Of a DNA stretch of 64,000 nt, positions 1 to 8,021 are shown piece after piece. The stretch's first letter is position 1. Every line of letters starts with the position of its first letter. The position numbers and the translations under genes were made by a program. A model generated the notes under the pieces. That model searched no databases. It was not told the origin of the DNA and saw nothing but the letters and a program-made list of their open reading frames with translations. This DNA is from Brevundimonas sp. (GTDB lineage Bacteria; Pseudomonadota; Alphaproteobacteria; Caulobacterales; Caulobacteraceae), in assembly GCA_027531145.1 (NCBI GenBank), contig JAPZRF010000004.1, positions 124,001-188,000 on the forward strand, in the 5' to 3' direction.

Positions 1-549
1 TTCGTCTCCAACTATCTGATGGGCAAGTCGCCGCCGGCCTTTGACCTGCTGTTCTGGAACGCCGACCAGACGCGGATGCCGAAGCGGCTGCACCTTGAGT
101 ACCTGCGCAACCTCTACGGCGGCAACGCCCTGTCGCAGGGCGAGTTCGAGATCAACGGAGAGCGCATCGACCTGACCCAGGTTCGCATCCCGCTCTACTT
201 CCAGGCCAGTCGCGAGGACCACATCGCGCCGATGGGCTCGGTCTATCGCTCGGCCCGCGCCTTCCCGAACGCCGAGGTGACCCTGACCCTGGCCGGCTCC
301 GGTCACATCGCCGGGGTGATCAATCCGCCGTCGGCACAGAAGTACCAGCACTGGGTCAATCCCGCCCTGCCCGACAGCCTAGACGCCTGGCGCGCCGGTG
401 CGATCGAGCATCCCGGTAGCTGGTGGCCACACTGGGCCGACTGGCTGGCAGCCCGCTCGGGCGCGCAGGTCCCCGCCCGGGACCCGTCGGCCGGGCCTCT
501 TTCACCGCTCGAGCCCGCTCCCGGGAGTTATGTGAAAGTGAAGTCTTGA
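1..549 (+). CDS. phaC: class I polyhydroxyalkanoate synthase PhaC, 3' part only
   Basis: Polymerises (R)-3-hydroxyacyl-CoA into cytoplasmic PHA storage granules. The reading frame is open from base 1, so only the C-terminal 182 residues are present; the nucleophile cysteine and the rest of the N-terminal part lie outside the window. The alpha/beta-hydrolase fold end of the family is clear: WNAD near residue 14, the catalytic aspartate in REDHIAP (fragment residue 73) and the catalytic histidine in GSGHIAG (fragment residue 102), followed by the conserved Trp-rich tail (PGSWWPHW). The stop codon overlaps the probable TTG start of the next gene. Family assignment is firm; class I is inferred from the tail and from no PhaE/PhaR partner being visible in this window. 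Confidence 0.93.
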   Translation, partial: FVSNYLMGKSPPAFDLLFWNADQTRMPKRLHLEYLRNLYGGNALSQGEFEINGERIDLTQVRIPLYFQASREDHIAPMGSVYRSARAFPNAEVTLTLAGSGHIAGVINPPSAQKYQHWVNPALPDSLDAWRAGAIEHPGSWWPHWADWLAARSGAQVPARDPSAGPLSPLEPAPGSYVKVKS

Positions 550-929
550 AACGTCTCGATGCCAACCAGCTGCTGGCCTTGTCCACCGGCCTCGCCCTGA
601 TCGTTCTCGTGCTCGCGGCGGCGATCAACGCTCCAGAGGGCAAGCCCCTGCGCTACCCCGTCCTCGGCGTCGTCTGTTCGGTAGCCTATGTCGTGCTGAG
701 CGCCTTCTGGACCCGGCGCACCGGGGTCCGCCGGCCGCCCATGATCCATCCGGACACCCCGGGCGCGGCCGTCTGGTCCAGCCTGTTTCCGCTCGGCATC
801 CTGATCGCCGCCGCCGTGCCCTTCCTGTTTCCCGGCCTCGACTTCGGCCTGCTCGTGATCATCGGTGCCATCTTCTTCGGGGTGACGATGGAGAGCGCCA
901 TCAAGGCGGCGCGGATGGGGGGCAGGTAA
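546..929 (+). CDS. small integral membrane protein, unknown function
   Basis: Predicted 127-residue protein with three or four hydrophobic segments (about residues 8-24, 36-56, 80-97 and 100-116) and an Arg-rich loop (TRRTGVRR) after the second. The start is chosen as TTG at 546 because it overlaps the phaC stop in the pattern TTGA and no in-frame ATG or GTG lies between the stop of phaC and the first hydrophobic segment; a purine-rich stretch (GTGAAAGTGAAG) precedes it. Overlap suggests cotranscription and translational coupling with phaC. I do not recognise a family, and a link to PHA metabolism rests on position alone. Confidence 0.6.
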   Translation: MKRLDANQLLALSTGLALIVLVLAAAINAPEGKPLRYPVLGVVCSVAYVVLSAFWTRRTGVRRPPMIHPDTPGAAVWSSLFPLGILIAAAVPFLFPGLDFGLLVIIGAIFFGVTMESAIKAARMGGR

Positions 930-935
930 CGACGC

Positions 936-1430
936 TCATGCAGGACGGAAGGTCAGGGCGAGGCCGTTGTTGCAATAGCGCAGGCCGGTCGGGCGCGGGC
1001 CGTCGTTGAAGACGTGGCCCTGGTGCCCGAGGCAGCGGGCGCAGTGATATTCGCGGCGCGGGATGCCGATCAGGTAGTCGATCTTGGTCCCGATGTTGGC
1101 CTCCATGACCCGCCAGAAGCTGGGCCAGCCGGTGCCGCTGTCGTACTTCCAGTCCCAGCGGAACAGCGGCAGCTCGCAGCCGCGACAGACGTAGGTCCCG
1201 CGCCGTGTCTCGTCGTTGAGCGGCGAGCTGTAGGGCCGTTCGGTGGCCTCGTGGCGCAGCACACGCCAGGCCGGATCGCCCAGCCGGCGGCGCCACTCGG
1301 CGTCGGAGATACGTCGGAACGGGTCGGCGGCGAAGCGCGCGGTATTCGCGTCCGCCGACTGGGGCCCGCAGGCGGCGACAGTCAGGGCGGCGGAGCCAAG
1401 GATCAGGCGGCGACGATCGAGCATGGGCAT
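936..1430 (-). CDS. msrB: peptide-methionine (R)-S-oxide reductase, exported lipoprotein form
   Basis: Reduces methionine-R-sulfoxide in damaged proteins. The 164-residue product has the MsrB core: zinc cysteines C82/C85 (CRGC) and C130/C133 (CARC), GTGWPSFW, and the catalytic Cys153 in RYCNNGLAL. The N-terminus carries DRRRLILG followed by a hydrophobic stretch and the lipobox VAAC with Cys21, which together read as a twin-arginine signal with lipidation. The enzyme is therefore probably a membrane-anchored periplasmic repair protein rather than the usual cytosolic form. It is the last gene of the minus-strand run dnaE - Sua5-like - msrB. Confidence 0.93.
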   Translation of the reverse strand: MPMLDRRRLILGSAALTVAACGPQSADANTARFAADPFRRISDAEWRRRLGDPAWRVLRHEATERPYSSPLNDETRRGTYVCRGCELPLFRWDWKYDSGTGWPSFWRVMEANIGTKIDYLIGIPRREYHCARCLGHQGHVFNDGPRPTGLRYCNNGLALTFRPA

Positions 1431-1463
1431 GTCTCCATCTACGGCGCGGACCCCGCCGCGGTT

Positions 1464-2423
1464 TCAGCCGATCTTGCCGGCGGCGCGCGCCAGCCGGTCG
1501 TTGATCGCCTCACCCAGTCCCGACTCGGGCACCGGGGCCACCGCAATCCCGGAAGGCGCGACGGCGTCGGCCCGGCGCAACAGACGGAACAAGTTGGCAG
1601 CGGCCTCGCGCAAGTCGCCCGTGGGGCTGAGGCTCCAGCCGGCGTCGCCGACACCCGGCCCGAAGCCGAGAAACAGCTCGCCGTCGCGCGCGCCGGTCGC
1701 GTTCAGCCGGATCGGTGCATCGGGGGCATAGTGCCGCGCCAGTCGGCCTGGCGAGCGGTGCGCTTCCCCCACCTCGGCCAGTGGACCGACGATGGCCGCC
1801 AGTTCCGCGCGGGTCACCGCGCCGGGCCGCAGCAGGGCGACGCAGCCGTCCAGCACAGAGACCACGGCGCTCTCCACGCCGACAGCGCAGGGACCGCCGT
1901 CCAGCGCCGCGCCAACCGCAGAACCGGTCTCGGCCATGGCGTCCTCGAAGGTGGTGGGGCTGGGCCGACCCGAGCGGTTGGCCGAGGGCGCGACGACCGC
2001 CCCGCCGAACGACGCCAGAAGTTCTCGGGCCAAACCATGCCCCGGGACGCGGACAGCCACCGTCTCAAGCCCGGCGCGGGCGAGGTCGCACGCGCCATCG
2101 GGGCGCGCCGGCAGCACAAGGGTCAGCGGGCCAGGCCAGAAGGCCTCGGCGAGGCGGCGCGCGCGCGCGTCGAACACCGCCACCCGCTCGGCGGCTGTAG
2201 CGTCGGCGACGTGGGCGATCAGCGGATTGAAACGCGGGCGGGCCTTGGCCTCGAAGATGCGCGCCACGGCCTCGGGCCGCGCGGCGTCTGCGGCAAGGCC
2301 GTAGACGGTCTCGGTCGGCAGCAGCACCAGCTCGCCCCGCCGCAGTGTGGCGACCGCCTCCGCCACGTTCGAAGCGCGGCGACCGAAGCGGGTCTCGTCG
2401 GTGTCGGCGTTTCGGCCAGCCAT
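1464..2423 (-). CDS. threonylcarbamoyl-AMP synthase (Sua5/YrdC/YwlC family)
   Basis: Makes threonylcarbamoyl-AMP from threonine, bicarbonate and ATP, the first step of t6A37 modification of ANN-decoding tRNAs. The 319-residue product has the YrdC core (LLPTETVYGLAADA, KARPRFNPLIAHV, VAVRVPGHG, VVAPSANRSGRPSPT) and, after a linker, a C-terminal Sua5 domain beginning at SPGRLARHYAPDAP, so it is the long Sua5 type rather than short TsaC. The open frame continues upstream to 2501, but I start at the ATG at 2423, which directly precedes the family N-terminus; the upstream residues are Arg-rich and unlike the family. It lies about 90 bases downstream of dnaE on the same strand. Confidence 0.9.
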   Translation of the reverse strand: MAGRNADTDETRFGRRASNVAEAVATLRRGELVLLPTETVYGLAADAARPEAVARIFEAKARPRFNPLIAHVADATAAERVAVFDARARRLAEAFWPGPLTLVLPARPDGACDLARAGLETVAVRVPGHGLARELLASFGGAVVAPSANRSGRPSPTTFEDAMAETGSAVGAALDGGPCAVGVESAVVSVLDGCVALLRPGAVTRAELAAIVGPLAEVGEAHRSPGRLARHYAPDAPIRLNATGARDGELFLGFGPGVGDAGWSLSPTGDLREAAANLFRLLRRADAVAPSGIAVAPVPESGLGEAINDRLARAAGKIG

Positions 2424-2515
2424 GTCCGATCCGGTCAGCACGGCGCTCCGGGCGCGCCGCAGGGCCCCCGGCATCTGCACCCCGGCCCGCCCCGTTGGCA
2501 AGGGCGGGCCCTGGA

Positions 2516-5500
2516 TCAGGCGTCTTCCAGCATCAACACTCCGGGTGCCGCCTTCAGCGCCCCGCGCAGGGCCCCGTCCAGCCTGTACCGCCCTGGCAGC
2601 CTGAGCTCGACCTCGCGCCGCCCGTCCAGCGAGGCCACCAGCGAAACCGTCCCGCCCTTGGCCTCGGCCTTCGCCCGCTCCAGCCGGGCGCGGATCGAGT
2701 CCGGGTCGGTCCCGCGCGCCGAGACATGTACCCGCAGGCTGGCACCCGTGTCGTCGAGCACCGTATCCATGCAGCTGACATCGTCGCCGAAGAACCTAAC
2801 CTCACCGTCGGCCGCCTTGGCCCGCACCTTGACCAGCACCGACGCTCCCGGCTCCAGCAGGTCGCGGCAGCGGCGCAGGGCGTCCGGGGTGAACAGGCAC
2901 TCGAACTCGCCCGTCGGGTCGGAGAAGGCGACAAAGGCGAACTTTTCGCCGGAGCGGGCGCTGGTGCGCTCCTGCTTGCGGCGGATCACCCCGGCCATCT
3001 GGAAGGCTTCATGACCCTGCTCGGCCCGGCTCACGGCCTCGGCGACGAACGTCACTCGCTTGCGCCGCAGCTGGCTCTCAAGGTCCTCGAGCGGGTGCCC
3101 CGACAGGTAGAATCCGACCGCCGAAAGCTCCTCGTCCAGCCGCTCCGGCCCGACCCAGGGCTCGACCGGCTTGAGTCGCGGCCGCGCCGCATGGGCCTGG
3201 TCAGCGCCGAAAAGGCTGACCTGGGACGAGGCCCGCTCGGCCGCCACGCTTTGGCAATAGGCCATCAGCACATCGGCCTGCTCGACCAGCTGGCGGCGGT
3301 TGGAATGGATCGAGTCGAAGGCCCCGGCCCGGGCCAGGTTCTCCAGCGCCCGCTTGTTGACCGCGCGCGGATCGACCCGCTCGAGGAAGTCGAAGATGTC
3401 GGCGAACGGCCCGCCGGTCTGGCGCACCTCGACCACATGGCGCATCGCCTCCAGCCCGACGTTGCGGATGGCGCCGAGCGCGTAGAGCACCGCCCCCTCG
3501 CCCGCCTCGTCGTAGGCGACGTCAAAGTCGGCCGAAGCGCGGTTGACGTCGGGCGCAATGACCTTGACCCCGAACCGCCGGGCGTCCTGGTAGAACACCG
3601 CCAGCTTGTCGGTGTTGGACAGGTCGAGGCTCATGGACGCCGCCATGAACTCGACCGGATGATTGGCCTTGAGCCAGCCGGTCTGGAAGCTGATCAACGC
3701 ATAGGCCGCGGCGTGGGACTTGTTGAAGCCGTAACCGGCGAACTTGGCCACCAGGTCGAAGATGCCGCCGGACTGAGCCTCCGGCACGCCCTTTTCCGAC
3801 GCCCCCTTGATGAAGCGGGCGCGCTGGACGTCCATCTCCTCCTTCTTCTTCTTGCCCATCGCCCGGCGCAGCAGGTCGGCTTCGCCGAGGCTGTAGCCGG
3901 CCAGGATCCGGGCGATCTGCATCACCTGCTCCTGGTAGATGATGACGCCGTAGGTCTCCTTCAGCACCTCGGTCAGGGAGGGGTGCAGATAGTCGATCTC
4001 CGCCCGGCCGAACTTCCGGTCGATGTAGGTGTCGATCATCTCCATCGGCCCGGGCCGGTAGAGCGAGATCAGGGCGGTGATCTCCTCGATCGAGCCGCAG
4101 CGCATCTTGCGCAGGGTGTCGCGCATGCCCTGGGATTCCAGCTGGAACACCCCGACGGTCTGGCCCGAGGCCATCAGCTCATAGGTGCGTGGATCGTCCA
4201 GCGGCAGGCCGTTCCAGTCCGGCGCCAGCCCGCGCCGCTCCAGATAGGCGCGGGCGCGCTCCAGCACGGTGAGCGTCTTCAGGCCGAGGAAGTCGAACTT
4301 CACCAGCCCGGCCGGCTCGACCCACTTCATGTTGAACTGGGTGGCCGGCAGCTCCGAGCGCGGGTCCTTGTAGAGCGGGCACAGCTCGACCAGCGGCCGG
4401 TCGCCGATCACCACCCCGGCGGCGTGAGTCGAGGCGTTGCGGTACAGCCCCTCCAGCTCCAGCGCCGTGGACAGCAGGTGCGCCACCGCCGGCTCGGCGT
4501 CGCGCGCCTCCTTCAGGCGCGGCTCGAGGTCGATGGCCTGGGCCAGGGTCACCGGATTGGCGGGGTTGGCCGGCACCATCTTGGCCAGCCGGTCGACCTG
4601 GCCCAGCGGCATCTGCAGCACCCGGCCGACGTCCCGCAGCACGGCGCGCGCCTGCAGGGTGCCGAAGGTGATGATCTGCGCCACCCGGTCCCGGCCGTAG
4701 CGCTGTTGCACATAGGCGATCACCTCCTCGCGGCGCTCCTGGCAGAAGTCGACGTCGAAGTCGGGCATCGACACCCGCTCCGGATTGAGGAAGCGCTCGA
4801 ACAGCAGGCCGAAGCGCAGCGGGTCAAGGTCGGTGATGGTCAGGGCCCAGGCCACCAGCGAGCCGGCCCCGGAGCCCCGCCCCGGCCCCACCGGGATGCC
4901 GTTCAGCTTGGCCCATTTGATGAAGTCCGACACGATCAGGAAGTAGCCCGGGAACCCCATCTGCTGGATGATCCCGACCTCCCATTCGAGGCGCTCGACA
5001 TAGGTCTCCGCCGGAGCCACCGGCTCGACCTGGGTCAGGCGCGCCTTCAGCCCCTCGCGGGCCTGGTGCAGCAGCTCCTCGCCCTCAGTCCGCCCCGCGC
5101 CGGTGTCGAAGCGCGGCAGGATCGGCTGGCGCGTCTCGACCATGAAGGCCGTGCGCCGGGCGATCTCCAGCGTCGAGTCGCAGGCCTCGGGCAGGTCGGC
5201 GAACAGCCGGCGCATGGCGGCGGCGTCCTTGAACCAGTGCTGGTCGGTGATACGCCGCCGCTCATCCTGGCCGGTGAAGGCGCCGTCGGCGATGCACAGC
5301 AGGGCGTCGTGGCTCTTGGCCTGCTCCGGCTTCGCATAGTGGACGTCATTGGTGGCCACCAGCGGCGCGTCGCGGTCATAGGCGAAGGCCACCAGCCCGG
5401 CCTCGACGGCAGCCTCCTCGGGCCGGCCGTGGCGCTGCAGCTCGACATAGAAGCGGTCGCCGAAGGCCGACTGCATGGCCTCCAGCGCCGCCCGGGCCTC

Positions 5501-5971
5501 GTCGCCGCGGCCTTGCGCGAACAGGGGATCGACCGGGCCGTCCGGCCCGCCGGACAGCAGAATCAGCCCCTCCGCATGTGCCGCGACCTGGTCCCAGGCC
5601 ACGCCCGGCTCGCCGGTCTCGTCGGCGGCCGTATAGGCGGCAGTCGACAGGGCCGAGAGGTTGAGCCAGCCGGTCTCGTCCTGCACCACCAGGCAGATGG
5701 TCGGCATGCGCGCCCAGCGCGCCTCGATCCGCCCGCCGATGCCGGTCACCGGCAGGGCGCAGGCGATCACCGGCTGCACCCCGGCGTCGCGCGCCGCCTG
5801 GCTGAACTCCAGCGCCCCGCACAGGTTGGCCCGGTCGGCCACGCCCACCGCCGGCATGCCATGGTCGGCCGCCAGCCGGCCGATCTTGCCGGCCTTGAAG
5901 GCGCCTTCCAGCAGCGAATAGGCGCTGCGCACCCGTAAGTGGACGAAACCCTCGGCCATGCTGCTCTTCAA
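2516..5971 (-). CDS. dnaE: DNA polymerase III alpha subunit
   Basis: Catalytic subunit of the replicative polymerase, 1151 residues, normal length for the DnaE1 class. Order of domains: PHP domain (about 1-270, starting [16 protein letters not shown]), polymerase palm/fingers with the catalytic aspartates in [15 protein letters not shown] near residues 401-415 and the [10 protein letters not shown] loop before it, [13 protein letters not shown] near 745, then a tandem HhH region and an OB fold. Compared with E. coli DnaE, the second His and the Asp of the first PHP metal motif are Arg and Ala here, so the PHP domain is probably not a nuclease. ATG at 5971 is used; MAEG four codons later is also possible. 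It lies 337 bases downstream of the sidA-like gene on the same strand. Confidence 0.97.
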   Translation of the reverse strand: MKSSMAEGFVHLRVRSAYSLLEGAFKAGKIGRLAADHGMPAVGVADRANLCGALEFSQAARDAGVQPVIACALPVTGIGGRIEARWARMPTICLVVQDETGWLNLSALSTAAYTAADETGEPGVAWDQVAAHAEGLILLSGGPDGPVDPLFAQGRGDEARAALEAMQSAFGDRFYVELQRHGRPEEAAVEAGLVAFAYDRDAPLVATNDVHYAKPEQAKSHDALLCIADGAFTGQDERRRITDQHWFKDAAAMRRLFADLPEACDSTLEIARRTAFMVETRQPILPRFDTGAGRTEGEELLHQAREGLKARLTQVEPVAPAETYVERLEWEVGIIQQMGFPGYFLIVSDFIKWAKLNGIPVGPGRGSGAGSLVAWALTITDLDPLRFGLLFERFLNPERVSMPDFDVDFCQERREEVIAYVQQRYGRDRVAQIITFGTLQARAVLRDVGRVLQMPLGQVDRLAKMVPANPANPVTLAQAIDLEPRLKEARDAEPAVAHLLSTALELEGLYRNASTHAAGVVIGDRPLVELCPLYKDPRSELPATQFNMKWVEPAGLVKFDFLGLKTLTVLERARAYLERRGLAPDWNGLPLDDPRTYELMASGQTVGVFQLESQGMRDTLRKMRCGSIEEITALISLYRPGPMEMIDTYIDRKFGRAEIDYLHPSLTEVLKETYGVIIYQEQVMQIARILAGYSLGEADLLRRAMGKKKKEEMDVQRARFIKGASEKGVPEAQSGGIFDLVAKFAGYGFNKSHAAAYALISFQTGWLKANHPVEFMAASMSLDLSNTDKLAVFYQDARRFGVKVIAPDVNRASADFDVAYDEAGEGAVLYALGAIRNVGLEAMRHVVEVRQTGGPFADIFDFLERVDPRAVNKRALENLARAGAFDSIHSNRRQLVEQADVLMAYCQSVAAERASSQVSLFGADQAHAARPRLKPVEPWVGPERLDEELSAVGFYLSGHPLEDLESQLRRKRVTFVAEAVSRAEQGHEAFQMAGVIRRKQERTSARSGEKFAFVAFSDPTGEFECLFTPDALRRCRDLLEPGASVLVKVRAKAADGEVRFFGDDVSCMDTVLDDTGASLRVHVSARGTDPDSIRARLERAKAEAKGGTVSLVASLDGRREVELRLPGRYRLDGALRGALKAAPGVLMLEDA

Positions 5972-6115
5972 TCCCGCCCGGCGACAGGCCGGCCGCTCAC
6001 CCTATCGCGCGCCACCGATTCGCGGGCCAGCGGCGGGGGACACGGAGCTGTGGACAGGGGGAAGTCGGTAGCTTGTAGGGGTAGGCGGTAGGGGCGGATG
6101 CGCCCTCGCTCAGCG

Positions 6116-6159
6116 ACTCCCTCCCCCTCGATGGGGGAGGGTCGGGGTGGGGGTGGGAG
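6116..6159 (+). repeat. palindromic GC-rich dispersed repeat, copy A
   Basis: Core CTCCCCCTCGATGGGGGAG forms a 7-bp stem around TCGAT and is followed by a G-rich arm (GGGTCGGGGTGGGGGTG). The same unit occurs inverted at 6251-6299. Units of this type, readable as RPSPIEGEG in translation, are widely scattered in alphaproteobacterial intergenic DNA (from general knowledge, not searched). Confidence 0.7.
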
Positions 6160-6250
6160 CACGGATGCTGCCGGACCAGGCGCACGCGGCGCTCCGGCCG
6201 TCCTTCGGGGACCAACGGTCCCGCCTCCCGCGCCACATCCGGCGCCGTCG

Positions 6251-6299
6251 CAGCCCCACCCCATCCCCTGCCCCTTCCCCATCGAGGGGAAGGGGAAAG
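6251..6299 (-). repeat. palindromic GC-rich dispersed repeat, copy B (inverted)
   Basis: Core CCTTCCCCATCGAGGGGAAGG has a perfect 8-bp stem around ATCGA; the C-rich arm (CCCCACCCCATCCCC) lies on its left, so the unit is the reverse complement of copy A with some substitutions. The pair could form one long stem or two small ones in the transcript running from the sidA-like gene towards dnaE. Confidence 0.7.
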
Positions 6300-6308
6300 C
6301 GGATCGCC

Positions 6309-6404
6309 TCAGGCCGCCGTGGCCAGCAGGGCCGCGTGCCACACCATCCAGACGAAGCCCCCGCAGGAGGCCAGCGACATCAGATCCCGAGCCCAGCGAC
6401 GCAT
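6309..6404 (-). CDS. sidA: SidA-like 31-residue SOS-induced cell-division inhibitor
   Basis: A 31-residue protein: a short basic head (MRRWARDLMS) and one hydrophobic helix rich in Trp (GGFVWMVWHAALLATAA), i.e. a single-pass inner-membrane miniprotein. Translation signals are excellent: GGGAGG five bases before the ATG. The promoter carries two perfect GTTC-N7-GTTC sites, the alphaproteobacterial LexA operator. In Caulobacter crescentus SidA is a 29-residue SOS-induced membrane peptide that blocks division through FtsW, and from memory its gene sits beside dnaE. Size, topology, operator and neighbour all match. The sequence identity itself I could not compare, so the name is an inference from convergent features. 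Confidence 0.8.
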   Translation of the reverse strand: MRRWARDLMSLASCGGFVWMVWHAALLATAA

Positions 6405-6422
6405 TCCAACCTCCCGGCGCTT

Positions 6423-6437
6423 GTTCCGGGAATGTTC
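6423..6437 (-). promoter_or_regulatory. LexA box 1 (GTTC-N7-GTTC) of the sidA-like gene
   Basis: Exact GTTC-N7-GTTC direct repeat (GTTCCGGGAATGTTC on the plus strand), the SOS box of alphaproteobacteria. It covers the -10 hexamer and transcription start region of the promoter at 6434-6462, so LexA bound here would block initiation. Confidence 0.85.
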
Positions 6438-6462
6438 TATGTTCTTCTTTGGTTCTCGTCAA
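6434..6462 (-). promoter_or_regulatory. housekeeping-type promoter of the sidA-like gene
   Basis: On the minus strand TTGACG (6462-6457), a 17-base spacer and TAGAAC (6439-6434) make a good sigma-70-like promoter. Predicted start of transcription is near 6427, giving a leader of about 23 bases that ends in the strong ribosome-binding site. The -35 lies only 8 bases beyond the stop codon of the preceding gene. Confidence 0.7.
6441..6455 (-). promoter_or_regulatory. LexA box 2 (GTTC-N7-GTTC) of the sidA-like gene
   Basis: A second exact GTTC-N7-GTTC (GTTCTTCTTTGGTTC on the plus strand), starting 18 bases from the start of box 1 and lying in the spacer between -35 and -10. Tandem operators imply tight repression and strong induction by DNA damage. 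Confidence 0.85.
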
Positions 6463-6470
6463 GCCTCGCT

Positions 6471-7187
6471 TCACAGCACGAGCGGGAGGACGAAGTTCAG
6501 CAGAATGAGGAAGGCTACGATGCCAGTTCCTAGTAGCAGCTTGATCCCCTCACGCCGTCGGAACGCTCGGATATTCGCCTCCGCAATCGCGAACTGGTGG
6601 GCAGCCAATCGGGCGCTTTCTCGCGCGGCATGCTCTCGGGCGGCCCTCTCCCGCAGCTCATCGCGCTTGGCTAGGGCCCACATCCCAGCGCCGGCGACGA
6701 CAAACGGGCCAATGACCCAGCCAATCGGGCCGGTACCAGCCATCGCAGCGCCGCTAGCGAGCATGACCTTCGCCACGCCGCCGCCGACAAGGAATCCGGC
6801 CAAGCTCGTCCCGCCAAGGACAATGTCGAGACTATCCGGCTCCACCGCCTGCGGGTTGACAGCGATAGCCTCGCCCCGCGCAGCCGCGTTACGCTGCTTT
6901 CGCACCTCAAGAAATAGCCTTGCATAGTAGAGCCAGCCGACGCCAGCGCACAGAATGCCGACCATCACGGCGTCGACGGCCCACCCGGGGAGGTCGCTCA
7001 TGATCCCCAGTTGCCCCGCGGCTTCTTCAATGGCTCTGCGGTAAAGATCGACAGGGCTGAGTAGAAAGCCTTGGAGGCTCAGCAGATCGCTCAACCCACT
7101 GATGATCGCCAACGGCGCGGTGATCAGTGTCCAGCCGACGACACCGACGCTGATGATCAACCAAACAGCATGGCCAAGTCGCGACAC
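6471..7187 (-). CDS. polytopic membrane protein with cytoplasmic coiled coil, unknown
   Basis: Predicted 238 residues from a GTG start at 7187 preceded by a GGGGG run. Hydrophobic segments at about 5-33, 69-93, two in the Gly/Ala-rich stretch 126-174, and a final one at 215-238; between the last two lies a strongly charged helix (about 175-214, RERAAREHAARESARLAA) that should form a coiled coil. I do not recognise the family. Base composition is less GC-rich at third positions than in lolD or dnaE, which hints at an accessory gene inserted between lolD and the sidA-like gene. It ends 8 bases before the SOS promoter, so it shares the strand but not necessarily the transcript. Confidence 0.75.
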   Translation of the reverse strand: MSRLGHAVWLIISVGVVGWTLITAPLAIISGLSDLLSLQGFLLSPVDLYRRAIEEAAGQLGIMSDLPGWAVDAVMVGILCAGVGWLYYARLFLEVRKQRNAAARGEAIAVNPQAVEPDSLDIVLGGTSLAGFLVGGGVAKVMLASGAAMAGTGPIGWVIGPFVVAGAGMWALAKRDELRERAAREHAARESARLAAHQFAIAEANIRAFRRREGIKLLLGTGIVAFLILLNFVLPLVL

Positions 7188-7313
7188 CAGAACCCCCGCC
7201 CCTGCGCCGAACGATGGTCGGCGGACTCTCGGTACAGGTCAACGCTGCAGGCTCCAGCGCACGGCGGATTGGGCATGTATGTTGCCCAGCGGCACCAACC
7301 GAGGGGACCCTGA

Positions 7314-8021
7314 TCAGTAAGCCCGCCCCTCCGCCGGGCGTTCCTCCAGGTGACCGTCACGCAGGGCGAACACCCGGTCCATGTGGCCGGCCAGCTCCAT
7401 GTTGTGGGTGGCGATCAGGGCGGCGACGCCGGTCTCGCGCACGGCGGCCTGCAGGGCCTCGAAGACCGTCTGGCTGGTGGCCGGGTCGAGGTTGCCGGTC
7501 GGCTCGTCGGCCAGCAGCAGGCGCGGCCGGTTGGCCAGGGCCCGGGCCAGGGCGACACGCTGCTGCTCGCCGCCGGACATCTGGGCCGGCTGGTGCAGGG
7601 CCCGGTCCTTCAGCCCCAGCGTCTCCAGCAGGGTCTCGGCGCGCGCCTGGGCCTCGCGGGCGGGCACGCCGCCGATGCGCATCGGCAGGGCGACATTATC
7701 GCGGGCGTCGAACTCAGGCAGCAGGTGGTGGAACTGGTAGACGAAGCCGATCTTGCCCAGCCGCAGCCGGGTGCGGGCGCGCTCGTCGAGGCTCCCGACC
7801 GCCTCTCCCTCGATCAGGATCTCGCCCGAGGTCGGCCGTTCCAGCAGGCCGGCGGCGTGCAGCAGCGACGACTTGCCAGAGCCCGAGGGGCCGATCAGGC
7901 CGACGATTTCGCCGGGGAAGATGTCGAGGTCGACCCCCTTCAGCACGGTCAGCCCGCCGCGGGCGGTCGGATAGGTGCGGGTGACGCCGCGCAGCGACAG
8001 GACGGGGGCGCGATCACTCAT
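7314..8021 (-). CDS. lolD: lipoprotein-releasing ABC transporter ATPase LolD
   Basis: ATP-binding subunit (235 residues) of the Lol complex that extracts lipoproteins from the inner membrane and hands them to LolA. Walker A GPSGSGKS near 42-49, Q-loop VYQFHHLLPEF, ABC signature MSGGEQQRVALARAL, Walker B LLLADEP and switch ATHN are all intact, and the MacB/LolD-type length fits. Its start overlaps the stop of the permease gene by 8 bases (ATGAGTGA), so the two are translationally coupled. Confidence 0.95.
   Translation of the reverse strand: MSDRAPVLSLRGVTRTYPTARGGLTVLKGVDLDIFPGEIVGLIGPSGSGKSSLLHAAGLLERPTSGEILIEGEAVGSLDERARTRLRLGKIGFVYQFHHLLPEFDARDNVALPMRIGGVPAREAQARAETLLETLGLKDRALHQPAQMSGGEQQRVALARALANRPRLLLADEPTGNLDPATSQTVFEALQAAVRETGVAALIATHNMELAGHMDRVFALRDGHLEERPAEGRAY

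Larger units (their letters stand above)
5972..6308 (-). other. repeat-bearing intergenic region between the sidA-like gene and dnaE
   Basis: A 337-base stretch without a convincing gene. It contains two oppositely oriented copies of a GC-rich palindromic repeat (6116-6159 and 6251-6299) with about 90 bases between them. The open frame spanning it on the minus strand is proline- and glycine-rich low-complexity translation of these repeats, not a protein. The dnaE promoter or leader must lie here or dnaE is read through from upstream; I cannot place a clear -35/-10 pair. Confidence 0.6.

Noticed and set aside
2345-5938. Very long open frame antisense to dnaE (1197 codons)
   Set aside because: High-GC mirror of dnaE; the translation is His/Arg/Gln-rich, with no domains. 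The dnaE frame on the other strand is unmistakable.
5968-6474. 168-codon minus-strand frame over the repeats
   Set aside because: It translates the GC-rich repeat units and runs through the sidA-like gene and its operators in another frame.
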